From NCBI RefSeq assembly GCF_047495875.1, contig NC_092459.1, positions 37,863,490 to 37,927,489 of the forward strand: DNA of 64,000 nucleotides, in the 5' to 3' direction. Both the position numbers and the translations under genes were made by a program. Source of the stretch: Pithys albifrons albifrons. Lineage: Eukaryota; Chordata; Aves; Passeriformes; Thamnophilidae. The notes below the pieces were generated by a model. That model saw nothing but the letters and a program-made list of their open reading frames with translations, made no database searches and was not told the origin of the DNA. This document shows positions 11,261-22,504 of the stretch, one piece after another. The stretch's first letter is position 1; the number at the start of each line of letters is the position of its first letter.

Positions 11261-14200
11261 TTGTCTATGTATGACTGTCTGGAAAGAATACTCAGAAAAA
11301 ACAACCCAAACTTCATTTTTATTTCATTTTTTTTTCTGTTATTTTATTTTCTACTTCCCTTTCACCCACCTTTTTCTTTTTCAAAGAGAGGAAAGAATGT
11401 TGCATATTCCTCTTTTTTTGTTATTTTAAACATATAGTAGAACAAGAAGGTTTTTGCTTCCATTTGTAGGGTGTTTTTTGTGTGTTTGCCTCTTTTTATT
11501 TTTTTTAGTATTGAATGGATACAGCATCCTTGTATGGTTGAAAAATATCCTTTACAGTGCTTTTGTAAAGCTCAGCTTTCTCGCATCTACTTTTAATCTT
11601 TCTTCTTTTGTCAACATATCTCATGCTTAAACCTCAGATCACATTCATTAAAAATGAGATCAGAGTGAACAAATTATTCTGAAAATTGCCTTGGATTTTC
11701 AGGTAGTCCAATTTCCCCCACATCCTAAAAACTATAAAAGTTTTTTTGCAGGGCAGATGATGCAAGTGAGAGTTCACACTTGCAATCTAGTTTTACTCTA
11801 TGTAAGACAATTAAATACCTTTTAGTAAAATATATTATTCTGGCTTTGTTTTATTTTTTTTCCCATAAAATTGTTGCAAAAGTGTGAAGTGAAATGGTTC
11901 CAAACATCATGAGTTAACAAAAATGAAATGGGCTTCAGATTTTCTTAGGGTAGGTTTTCAGAGCTTGTTTTTGGTTTTTGGTGGTTTTTTTTCTGAGTCT
12001 ATTAATATTGTATTGTCTGTATACATTCATATGTTTCAGTGATCCTTGATGTAAGTTTGTTGTTTGCTGCTCTTCTGTAGGAAGATATTTACTGTTGGCA
12101 GTGTTTCTTGTTAATTTTTTCTATTCAATCAACTTAGCAAAAATGTGATTTTTGTAAGAGTTTTTTATAATAGCTCCTTATTAGCAGACTGTGCAACACA
12201 AAATAAAACTTTCTTGCAAAGATTTTGGTTAAGATATTTTCAGATTGATAGGCATCAGAAAAAAATTATGTTTTTCAATTATGTCTCTACTAATTCCTAC
12301 TGTTACATTTTATTGCCTGCTTATAAAGATATTTTTATTTGTTTTGATTGTGCTTTGTTTTCAGTAGCTAGCAACGGTACTGAGATCCCATAGCAAACAA
12401 CAGTTATTTTAACTTGTGCTTCTGTGTTGTAACAACTTAGGGTCAAAGATTCAAAATTGTGACAGTGGAACTATATTCCTGCTTATCTGGGGTCTTTTTT
12501 TTTTTTTTTGGTACAAAAATGTTGCATCATTCCCAGCTCTATTACAAGAGGTTAAAACTCACTGAAATATTTTGTCACTTAAATGGAAAATAAAAACTGA
12601 GTGTGAGGGCAAAAGGCAGATATGTAGATAATTGTGCAGGTTGGGCTTTGCCTATTCCTCACATGTTCACACCACACTTCAAGATACCAGCCCTAAGCTG
12701 AGCAACCCTAAGATGCTGCAAAAGTGAATGTCCTTTTTTTTGAGATGTGGCAGTAAAATGTTGTTTCACACTGCTGGTGTAATCAGCAAAACCTTAAAAG
12801 TTTGATTCAGATTTGGGGCAAAATTTTACCTGTTAGTGTCACAAAATGTCTTCTTAAGACCTTATATGTAAAGATTTTCATATTTTACTTAATTGAGACT
12901 AGAAATTACAGATCTGCAAGTGATTTAAGACATAATTTTATTTTTTACATAAATTTGCTCACTCTATATTCATGAAGAATTCATAAAGGAATAATTTGCT
13001 ATATGTCAAAGTTACTGGAAATCTTTGGCATTTTTTTTGTTTACTGACCATGAAAAAAAGTCTGTGGCAATTCACTTTTTTTTTGTTCCTTGTATTGTCT
13101 GCTTGAAGACAATAGATTGTCACTGATGATGGTCCAAACTATGTATTTTCCACACACAAGCACACACAAAAAGATCATGTATGTAGTATGAGGATCCATG
13201 TCAGCTTGAATCACAATTAATGGCCTACAATGGGAGAATAATTTATCTGACGGGCAGTCATTTGATTTGCTTTCTGCATATTCCAATCTCTGTGATATAA
13301 GTGGAGTCCTTGTTGCTTTAAGGGTTCCATGATACCTGTGTTGTGGCTTCCAGATGACTGGAAGATGGAGGAAAGATAATGGAAGAATCCATATTCAGAT
13401 GCATTATGACCTGCTGTTATTGCTAAGTCCTATAGAGAGCTGAGCTCTCTTTCTGATAACTCAGTGATAATTCCAAAGTATCTTTGCTGGAAAGTCCATG
13501 CTTCTATCTTCCTCTGTTTAAGCTTCTTTCTCAAGTCTCCTGTTGCTTGCAGAGTTGTGTTGCCAAGGATTACATGCTTGGGAAAGGTTAGTAAGTGTTT
13601 TCTGTTCAAAAGTAAACTCATTGCTAATGGTGCACTCTTAGAGTGACATGGTCCTGAAGGATTTGGCCACAAATCGGTTTTTGCAGATTACCTCTTCTGT
13701 GCGAATAGGTGACAGTTTCTTATGGATGAGCTTATCAATATTTGGTTTTCTTTTCAGAACCTAGTATATGCTTCCTGCACATTATTCAAACAGCAATTAT
13801 GCTGGCTTTTTCTATTCCATTGATCATAGGCACTTTTTAAGAAAAAACAAAAAAAAAACACTAAACCCCCAACTTTTTATCTAGTAGTTGCATTTGAACA
13901 ATATTTAACCTATTTTCAAGATTTAAAATGCTTTAAATATATTTTAAAAACTCAAAATTCAGACTTGATTTTCCAAAGCACTTAGCTATATCCAATATTT
14001 GTGTGCTTAAAAAAAAAAAAAGTTGTCCTAAATGTCTTCTGTATTACTACCACTTACTGGTTCCAAAAATCAAGCCTCGCATTGTTAAGAAGCCTAGAAA
14101 ATGAGAAAAGCAGGACCTATAAGTAACTAAGTAACTGTGAAAGGTACCCTTTGAATGTCTTCTCTGGAAGTGGGTTACCATGGACAAATCAAAGCTAGAG

Positions 14201-14959
14201 TAAACTTCAGGCATAGCAATCAAGTTCATTCTGTTCTTCTCCTCAGGAAACAATCTGTTCTTTGCCTGAAATTCCCTATAATATTCTATAAAATATTTTC
14301 TTTAGTAAGTAAAGAAAAAATCCTACAAACAGATAAATTAAAAAATGGGTCACTAAATATTCCAATTCATATGTCACAGGTCCCTAAAGTTCATCCATCT
14401 GTAATTAAATTGAATACTGGAAGTTCTATCTGACTGCAGCATAACTTATCATTTCAAGCCATGAATTCATGAAGGGCATTTTATATTGGGCTGTTTTGAT
14501 TATTCTGTATAAACGCTGGCATCACTATCTCTAATATTAAAACATTTACTAAAATGTCATTTATCATTCAGCTCAACATTTTTTTAAAGCACTTGGATAT
14601 TTTCTCTAGTGCATTTGATTTAAAGATGTTTATTCCTATGAGCCATTAACATAAGTCTTGGTTACTAATGGACTGGAAACTCTACTTCATCATCTTGTGC
14701 CTTACAAGAATATCAACCAGAATCTCTTTAAGTACATGTTAGGAAGATTTGTTAAAATCTTCCTGTCTCTGTATAATTTTAAAGATTTTTAAAAATATTA
14801 TTTAATTTTATAACTTTATTTTTAAAATGATAAATTATGGGGATTTTGTTGTTCTTAGTAGTCTTAAAAAATCTGTGGGCTTACTGACACCTGTAACAAT
14901 TATCTGGAGTCTTCTATTTTGAAGTTTGTATATCTATTCCCTGTATTTCATAATACTGT
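11261..14959. other. Anonymous AT-rich DNA with homopolymer tracts, no gene seen
   Basis: Contains a T15 tract (12495-12509) and several shorter A or T runs. No family or coding signal was recognised. Opposed frames at 13430-13672 and 14047-14433 are mutual shadows without domains. Confidence 0.55.
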
Positions 14960-14969
14960 AATAATTTCA
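14960..14969 (+). repeat. Target-site duplication, left copy (RTE-like LINE)
   Basis: AATAATTTCA here is repeated exactly at 15487-15496. The two copies bracket the LINE fragment and fix its ends. Confidence 0.85.
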
Positions 14970-15486
14970 TCCTTCTGCTTCTCCGGGGAGTCTGTTCTTG
15001 AACAGGCAGGGGTCACCAGTATCGAGGCCATGCTGATGAGAACGCAGCTGCGCTGGGCAGGGCACGTCTCCAGGATGGAGGATCACCGCCTTCCGAAGAT
15101 TGTGCTCTATGGTGAACTCGCCACCGGCTGCTGTGAGAGGAGCCCTGAAGAAGAGATACAAGGATTCCCTGAAACAACACCTCAGCCTTGGCCATATTGA
15201 CTGCCACCACTGGTCCACTCTGGCCTCCAATCGGGATTCATGGAGACACACCATTCACGACGCTGCTGTTTCCTTTGAGAATGTGCAGAGAGTCAGTCTT
15301 GAGGAGAAAAGACAATGCAGAAAGAACCATTCCTTGCCAATATCACCTAAAGAGACATTCCGCTGTGCCTTTTGTGACCGGACCTGCCTATCCCGTATCG
15401 GCCTTTTTAGCCACCAGCACGCTTGCAGCAAGCGTGGGTAGTGCTCAAATCTTCGTTCGCGAAGCCTAGCCATGATGATAATGATG
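14970..15486 (+). mobile_element. RTE-like LINE, 5'-truncated 3' end with C-terminal zinc finger
   Basis: This is the 3' end of a non-LTR retrotransposon polyprotein, unlike the CR1 copies in the window. The first frame (near 15041-15130) reads RWAGHVSRMEDHRLP and then YGELATG, a block typical of the region after the reverse transcriptase in RTE-type and related LINEs. After a one-base frameshift between about 15130 and 15150, the second frame carries KKRYKDSLKQHLSLGHID and a C-terminal finger C-x2-C-x12-H-x3-C (Cys codons 15364 and 15373, His 15412, Cys 15424), stopping at 15439-15441. The 3' UTR is only about 45 bp and ends in an irregular ATG/ATA tail. Exact 10-bp target-site duplications flank it, showing target-primed integration. 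Its GC and CpG content are far above the flanks, suggesting a younger age than the CR1s. RTE assignment (perhaps the AviRTE family reported from some birds) is from memory; another finger-bearing LINE clade is possible. Confidence 0.85.
15445..15479 (+). other. LINE 3' tail shared with the 5S-headed SINE
   Basis: This is nearly the whole 3' UTR of the LINE. It aligns without gaps to 53825-53859 with 30 of 35 identical bases, including 18 exact bases AAGCCTAGCCATGATGAT (15462-15479 and 53842-53859). It is presumably the segment that the LINE's reverse transcriptase recognises. Confidence 0.85.
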
Positions 15487-15496
15487 AATAATTTCA
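15487..15496 (+). repeat. Target-site duplication, right copy (RTE-like LINE)
   Basis: Exact second copy of the 10 bases at 14960-14969, directly after the short tandem tail of the LINE. Confidence 0.85.
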
Positions 15497-18164
15497 CAAT
15501 AAAATAAGTTGTCTAATAACTATTTAAGTGGAAAAAATCTCTTTCCACATGAATCATAATAGTTTTAACCAATGTTGTGCCTTTATTTAATTATGGAACT
15601 GTTTTTTGTTAACTTTCTACCTAGCCCTTTATAAAGATCTCCTTATTTTCAATCAAACTCTTTGGTTTCTTCTTTATTCTTGTTTTTCCAGCTGTAACAA
15701 TTTCTCCACCATAACTCTGTTCAGCCCTAGGAAATTATTCTCTTTGAACCACCACAAATATTTTGGTAGAGGATTTTCTCTGTCTAACCATGAAATACCA
15801 GTTTTAAATGCAATGACTGAATTAATATGTACTAATAACATGAAAACCTAAGTACACTCACTAGCTTTTGGACAAAGTGTACGACACCTTCTCTTTCAGA
15901 ATATCATCATCTATAAATTTTAGCTGCTTCAGTGTTGTATTACTAGCCTGTGTACCATTTCAGAATATTTTTTACATCATTCTCACAGATCTTATTTTGT
16001 TTCCTACATCCAAGACTACTTCTGCTCCAGACACAATACTTGCAATTCTCTTCTCTGTTCTCTTTATTTACAACAAGCATTGACTGAATGCCCTTCTGAA
16101 TCCTGTGATCCTTTTAACCCTCTTATCAGTATGTCATTCTTAAAAAATGCTAAAAGAGATTTCAACCTTTTAACTATGGAAAATATTCCACCAGTTTTCA
16201 GTTATGACAGTTATGGCAATTTACTTATCATTAATTGAGGTTTCTGCTGCTTATGCTTTTCTTTGTCTCTAAGCAGAAATGAAAATTTCAGCTAGGGTTA
16301 ATAATGTAACTTCCTTCCTCTCTCTATCTCAGTTATTCTTGCAGCTAACCTCCAGCTATGAATATTGGCTCCAGTAACTGAAGCCATTTCTTTTATGTGG
16401 TCTTTTCCTATCTGGAACATAGACCCACTTTCAAGAAAATCAAAATCTTCAGCTCTCCAGCATTAACACAATAGGGTGAAAGGACAGACAGACCCTTTAG
16501 AGTGCAATTTGTCCCATCCTAGATATGATACATGGGACAAGGAGATAAACGACATTTCTAATTTCTATTAGATGCAAACATATTTCAAACCATGAAGTGT
16601 ACACTGGTTATCTTATTTCTAAATTATTAAATTTGGACATTTTGAATCTCAGATTTGAAGATGAACTTTGCTCTTTTTCTCAGCTTACTCCTGTGAATTT
16701 TGCCTGAACAACACAGTTATCAAAAGTTATGAACAACTGAGACTTTGTGAACTGCTATTTGTGTCTTTAGAATATAAACATTTTTTAATTTATTTTTTCA
16801 AGGATGATTTTTGTTTGTTTGAAAAGGACAAATTTCCAGGATAACAGACTTTCTTCGCTCAGCAGCTCTTAATTTTAATTGAGCAAAATAATTGCATGAT
16901 CTAATATTATATATATATATAATATTTATAATTTTAATAATAGTATTCTTTAACAGCCAACAATATTCATAATCAAACAATAGATAAGATGAAAATCTAT
17001 TTTTCTTCTGTAATTCTTAGAAACAGTATTTGCATGAATTTTATGTTGCAAATCCAGTTCCAGTTTAGGTAAGGAAACAAACACAGAAAACACTGAAATT
17101 ATGCTAATAAAATCAGTTTTCTGAAGATTGGGAATGAAAAGTTAAGTTTAGAGGTAGGATACATACCTCCTGGAAATTACAGCCCAGAAGGGGCTTATTT
17201 TTAAGAGCTTTTCCCTACAGTTTTCAGGTTTCAACACTGGATATGGGTATGCTTCTGAACTCAGAGTATCATGCTTTCATAAATATATGCATGTTCAGTT
17301 TTAGATTATTGGTTGTATACTTATTTATATACATGTGTGTGTTTTAACTTGCAAGATTTATAGTATATAAATTTTATCCATTGGCTACTGGCAGCTTTAC
17401 CCAAGTTGTTATGTCCATTATGATTTTGTAGAATTGAAAACTCTATTAAGCTTAAAACATGTATTGAGATAAAAAAGTTTAAAATGTAGTGTCAAATCTG
17501 AGGAATTTATAAAAAAAAACCTGCTGGGAATTTGACACAAAGTCTTAATGAATCCAGCAGCAATTGTCACAGTATCTTGCACTTATGGGTTTGGGTATAT
17601 TGTATTTCTATACCATACCATTCTTTCAAGTATCGACTAACCTGGCTTCACAAAGGCACTTTTATAGATACAACACGATTTGATATGCATATTTTCAGTC
17701 AGGAGTGCTAGGTTCAGTATTACACACAACTCTGTTCTGTTCCTGTTCATTGTTCATGCCTTTAGCTATTCCTTATATTCACCTGAAGAACAACTTGTGT
17801 GGGCATGCACTAGGCTGAGGAACCGATCCTGTTGGAAAAAGTTGTCTTTTCTTTTGATGTGTTCCTTCTTAAATGCGTCAGTTACCCATTTTAATTTATC
17901 ATTAGCCCTCACAAACATTTAGGTCTAGTATTGAGACAGAAATTAGTGTGAGATAGAAAATGGATTATGAATTGTTGAAATTGTTTTCAGCAGTGTTATT
18001 AGGGAAAACTTAATATGGCCAGAGTGGATTATCAGGCCTATCAAAAAGCAAACAGGATGTTGTGATAGATGGTAGAGTGAAAGAGAGTGAAAGAGAGATG
18101 CTGGAGGAATGAATGGGAAAGGAGGAAAAGAAAACAAATGTACAAAAATTGTTGAATGAAAAGC
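15497..18164. other. Anonymous AT-rich DNA, no gene seen
   Basis: No repeat family or coding signal recognised. A (TA)n-centred perfect palindrome of 24 bp lies at 16903-16926, too short and simple to interpret. Confidence 0.55.
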
Positions 18165-18405
18165 TAGACATGACCCAACAATGTGGCTTGCAGCCCAGAA
18201 AGCCAGATGTATTCTGGGCTGCTTTATAAGAGGAGTAACCATCAGGTCAAGGGAGATAATCCTATCCCTCTGCTCTGGTGACACCCCACCCAGGGTCCAG
18301 CTCTGGTGTCCTCTGCACAGGAAAATTATGGACCTGTTAGAGTAGGTCCAGAGAAGGGTTGGAGCACCTCTCATATGAGGAAAGGTTGAGAGAGTTGGGG
18401 ATGAT
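18165..18405 (+). mobile_element. CR1 LINE internal fragment, plus strand
   Basis: Matches the CR1 ORF2 C-terminal coding region: 'ttgcagcccagaaagcca' (near 18187), 'ggctgctttataagaggag', 'gtccagctctggtgtcctc' (near 18296) and 'ggttggagcacctctcatat' up to 'gagagagttgggg' (near 18400). It is truncated at both ends, and the CR1 3' UTR is absent. A 186-codon frame on the opposite strand (18503-17943) is antisense to this repeat and not a gene. Confidence 0.9.
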
Positions 18406-19869
18406 CCTAAGATTCTGTCAGTGATGCTTATATAATGTTTTGAACACATGAAATATTTCTGCATAAAGATGTCTAGTCCCTCCATTCCTGTGTCTAAACT
18501 CAAACTACTAGACAGAATAGAGGTGCGAAGTCATAGCCCTGTCCCTTGCTTCCTTGACCAGACTTTAAAATAAAATAATACATAAAAAGAAATCCTTTTT
18601 CTTGTACATCACTGCAAGATGTGCAACCTCTGATTTCAGAAAGAACTTATGTTAAAAATTTATTAACAAAAAGAGAAAACAAAATCGTAATGATTTGGAA
18701 GGCAGAAATGTTTGAACCCCTCTTCATTGCTACAGTATTTGATTTGAACAATACTCTATGTGTGTGTACATATGCATTTGTGTGTAGCAGAAACATTTCA
18801 CTATGTGATAGCAAGCAAAGTATTGTTAAAGTTTTGTGTTCTTCATAACTCGGTGTTCAGAGTATACAATTTATCCACGAGACACTCATTTCATCCTTGA
18901 TCCTTGCATTTCTTTTCCTGAGGCTTCAAAGAATGTAAAAGCAAGAAAACTACTGAACTGCCAGGGGCTGTAATCATGTCAGTTTTTATAAGCAAAGTGA
19001 GGCTGGGGTTGTTCAGTGCTGGCTGGAAATACTTGGTGGAGAAAAGGGGCAGTAGAGGATGTTCATATAGTGTACTTAAAACTTTCAGCACTATTTAATG
19101 TTATTTCTGCCATATCTCACATCTTTAGAATTATAATTTTTATAGAATTACAGGGAAGCAATATTGAGGCAAGAATAATTTGTGGGATTTATTAATGGTA
19201 AATCCATGGCAAGATAAACATTATTTTCTTTCTTTCGTATGACTAATGCAATATATTACTTAATGATGGCATAACATATGAAGCCGCATTAAATGTGTTT
19301 GAGATTCAACTTAAATTCTTAGTACAAGTTTCAGTTTTGTACTAATTTAGGTACAGCTATAATTTCTCACCTTTCTATTGACTGTCTCTGGTAGGATGTA
19401 TTATCCATTTCACATAAAGGGAAATCAAATTTGAGAGAAGTCACGTCAAATGGTCATTTTGCTAGTGGCAGACAGGAGTAGTAGGTAGACATGAAATGCC
19501 CTGGAAACCTTTCTTCAAGATCAAAAGAAATGTAGTCCTCCAGTCTGATGACCTTTCAGATGCATGCATGGCAGAGGCTTGTGAAGGCAAGTGCCTGGGA
19601 GACAGCTTGTGAAACGGCATGTGAATTTGCATGATTATTGACACAGACTCATTAGTATGTCCTGGATGCAGCTCAGGATATCCAAGGCAGCATAAAAACC
19701 TGCAGAAGGCTGCATGTTTGTTTTTTGTTTTTCTTTCCAGACTGGGCACCACAGTATCTTAAATAATAACAGGATCATAGCACTGGTTAGGACTGGGAAG
19801 CCATGAATTAGGCTAATTCCTGTCTATCTGGTTACCATCTCTCTCTGATACCTATCAGGGACATGTTAT
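18406..19869. other. Anonymous AT-rich DNA, no gene seen
   Basis: Nothing recognisable. Small frames such as 18621-18848 and 19462-19752 lack domains. Confidence 0.5.
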
Positions 19870-20035
19870 GGTATAGCCTGTTGCAGACAAGGGGTAATAC
19901 TTTTAAACTAAAGGAAATTCAGACTAGATAGAAGGAAGAAATTTTTTACAAAGAGGATAGTGAAACACTGGAAAAGGTTGCCCAGAGAAGCAGCAGATTA
20001 CCCATTTGCCAAAAAATCTTCAAGATTTTAAGAGA
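19870..20035 (+). mobile_element. CR1 LINE fragment, plus strand
   Basis: Has the CR1 3' region signature 'acaaggggtaatacttttaa' (19888-19907), 'agactagatagaaggaagaa' (19921-19940), 'gtgaaacactggaaaaggtt' (19960-19979) and 'gcccagagaagcagcagatt' (19980-19999). It breaks off before the terminal 'cttccaaccca' block, so the true 3' end is missing. Confidence 0.85.
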
Positions 20036-22049
20036 TACCTGGAAGATACCATTTCAACAGTCTGCACAGAAAAACCTCTTGGTTTGCTTGGGGCATTTTT
20101 TGGCTTGTGAGTTGGGTATTTTTGCTTTTTGAGAGTTCATTGGTTTTAGTTTTGTTGTAGCTTTTTTTCATCTTTCAGAATTGTGAAGGCATTTCTACAT
20201 TTTCTCTTTGATTTTGTTTGTCTTGTGCTACTGATCCACTTAGAAAAAGTAGTACAAGGGTTTATTGAAAAGCAAAACCTGTAGACAGTGAGTGCCACAT
20301 TCCATTGCCCTAGTTCCTTAATGTGCTACCAGTTAAACTTTCTCTATGGAGATCAACCAAAGCCGCAAGAATCAGCAACTGGTATAACTACAGACAGTCT
20401 GTTTCTGATTGCATGAGATTGCATTTTTGGGCTGTGTAGAGAAAATGTGTGAAAGACAGTCCTGTCAGCATCAGAAATGTCTCTGCCTACCACAAATTAC
20501 AGATTTACAGCCAGAGGAGCTCCTTTACACTTCAATATGAGACAGAAATCGTTGCTTCACGTTTTAGGAGTTATTGATCTTTGTTTGAATGCATGCAAAA
20601 AAAAAAAAAAAAAAGAAAAGGTCACAGCCTGAAAGATAGCCCCAAAGAAAAAGAAATAAGGAAATCCTTTAATATGAAGCATATTCACTGATTGTTAAAT
20701 ATAGTGTGCTAAATTTTAATAGTGATATAATTCCAGTGAATATACAGGGGCTTAAGCCTCCAATTATCATGGCTACTGTTGAAGTTTTCATTCATTTAGC
20801 TTTTACATATATCCTTTTTTATTGAAAGAAAATCAAAATTTTATACTTGTACCAAGATATGGTTTCAACTGGAAACACAGTAAAAAAAAAAAAAGAAGTA
20901 ATTTACTTTCACCATATCTTTATCAGGTAGGCAGATATGCACCACTATTCCTATTTAGTAGATGAAAAAATACTGTCTGAGATACTAACATCACCTCACA
21001 CATTATTTTTCTACAATCTGACTATAAACTCTGAATCTCAAATACAAATTTGTTCTCATAAATCCCAGATAATATTTTTTACTTTTTTTTTTATTTTTGG
21101 TTGGAGTATTTATTTTTTCTTTTTTATAAATGCTTCTATATTTCAAAGGTCTGTAGACTGCATGATTTGAACATGTGTAAAACACAGTTTTAAATGTATA
21201 ATACAAATTTACACATTTAGAAGCAAATGTTGGTGACTGAAAACTGAGTGATTTATACTCTTACTGCTTCAAGAATACTGTGATAACCTGTTGGCATATA
21301 ATGTTGTACTTATGTTAAATTAAAGCTCACATCTATACTAACAAATGAAATTGTGCCCAGGAATTTTCAGAGGCATCAGGACAAGATTGTCTGTATTAAA
21401 AAAAGCAAACAAAAAAATAAAGTGTTGCTAATTCTTTGCCCATGCCGTTTAGTAATCTCTTGGACAATTGCCAAGAGATGTGAAAATGTGAAAAAAAAAA
21501 GATGTAAAATAAAACTGTTCCTACTATGCAGTTTGCAAGCCTATGGACACTTTTATTCTCTTGGCATGGACAAGCCTATGGGCATTTTTATTCTCTTCTT
21601 TTTTTTTTTAATCTCTTCTTTCTGATCCAAAATTGTAAGGCAGAATTTTCAGTTTTTGAAGAAAACTGACAATTTAAGTGCAGGCAAAATGAGAAGTGAC
21701 TTTAATTTCTAACACCAGAAAGCTATCTGATAATGACAAGGAACCAGATTTGTCAAATGAAAAGAGACAACTTATTGCACAATAATTTGTCAGGTTATTT
21801 AGGTCTACACTGAAAACAAATTGGCTGATGCAACATTTAAAAGTGTACAGGTGATTTCCAGCAATCTTGTGTGACATTTACAGAGCATTTGTTGATATAT
21901 TTTGCTTTAAAATCTCAGTACTTATGCTAGCACACAGGCTATGCAGATTGTGGATCATCCATCAGTAAACTTTTTTTTTCATTGATCCTGCTTCCACCTA
22001 GGGAGACGCACTACATGACCTCAAAAATATTACATTTTCTTTAGCTCTT
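20036..22049. other. Anonymous AT-rich DNA with A18 tract, no gene seen
   Basis: Contains an A18 run (20597-20614) and shorter A or T runs at 20881-20894 and 21600-21610. No repeat family or gene recognised. The A18 run has no retroposon body upstream that I can identify. Confidence 0.5.
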
Positions 22050-22504
22050 TGTGTGGGGGTTGATGGCTCCTTGTGCAAGAAATAGGTAAGGAGGTGAATT
22101 GATGTGGAAATTGCTCAAGAAACCTGTTGTGGCTAAAGAAATAAGTTTGAAAGAATGTGTGAGAACAACCACTGTTTGTCTTTCTCTCAGAGCTGTTTCC
22201 TTGCTACGCTAGATAAGACAAGCCAATCTTATCTGGGAAGATGGAAAGGAACTTTCCTTTTCTCATAGAAAGAGGGAAAGGGAACAGCTCAGAGTGCAGC
22301 ACTGCACATGCCTAGGCCTTTGATATACAATGGCCAAGAAGCCCTGGGTGTATGTGTGTGTTCTTGGCACCCCAGCTGCACGTTCTTGCAGCTGCGTAGT
22401 GTTCCCAAAATAAATGTCCTTTATTGCTTAAAAGTCCATGGTTTAGCTCTCTGATTACCTATATGCACATTTAGAGCTTATATTCTGTTTCAGCAACCTA
22501 CACA
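22050..22504 (+). mobile_element. Probable solo LTR of an endogenous retrovirus
   Basis: A 455-bp block with LTR structure. It starts TGTGTGGGGGTTG and ends AACCTACACA, which form imperfect terminal inverted repeats (TGTGT-GG at both termini). A TATA-like GATATACA lies near 22321 and a polyadenylation signal AATAAA at 22409-22414, followed by a T-rich stretch as in R/U5. It is richer in GC than its flanks. No coding sequence adjoins it and no target-site duplication is visible, so it is an old solo LTR or a look-alike. Strand follows from the order of TATA and polyadenylation signal. Confidence 0.6.

Noticed and set aside
16903..16926. 24-bp perfect palindrome
   Set aside because: Made only of A and T around a TA run. 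Short palindromes of this sort are common in simple repeats.
17943..18503. 186-codon open frame on the minus strand, the longest in the window
   Set aside because: It is antisense to a CR1 ORF2 fragment at 18165-18405 and continues into anonymous DNA on both sides. No domain or motif supports a protein.
20597..20614. A18 tract as the possible tail of a retroposon
   Set aside because: No LINE or SINE body or flanking duplication upstream, and avian CR1 elements do not end in poly-A.
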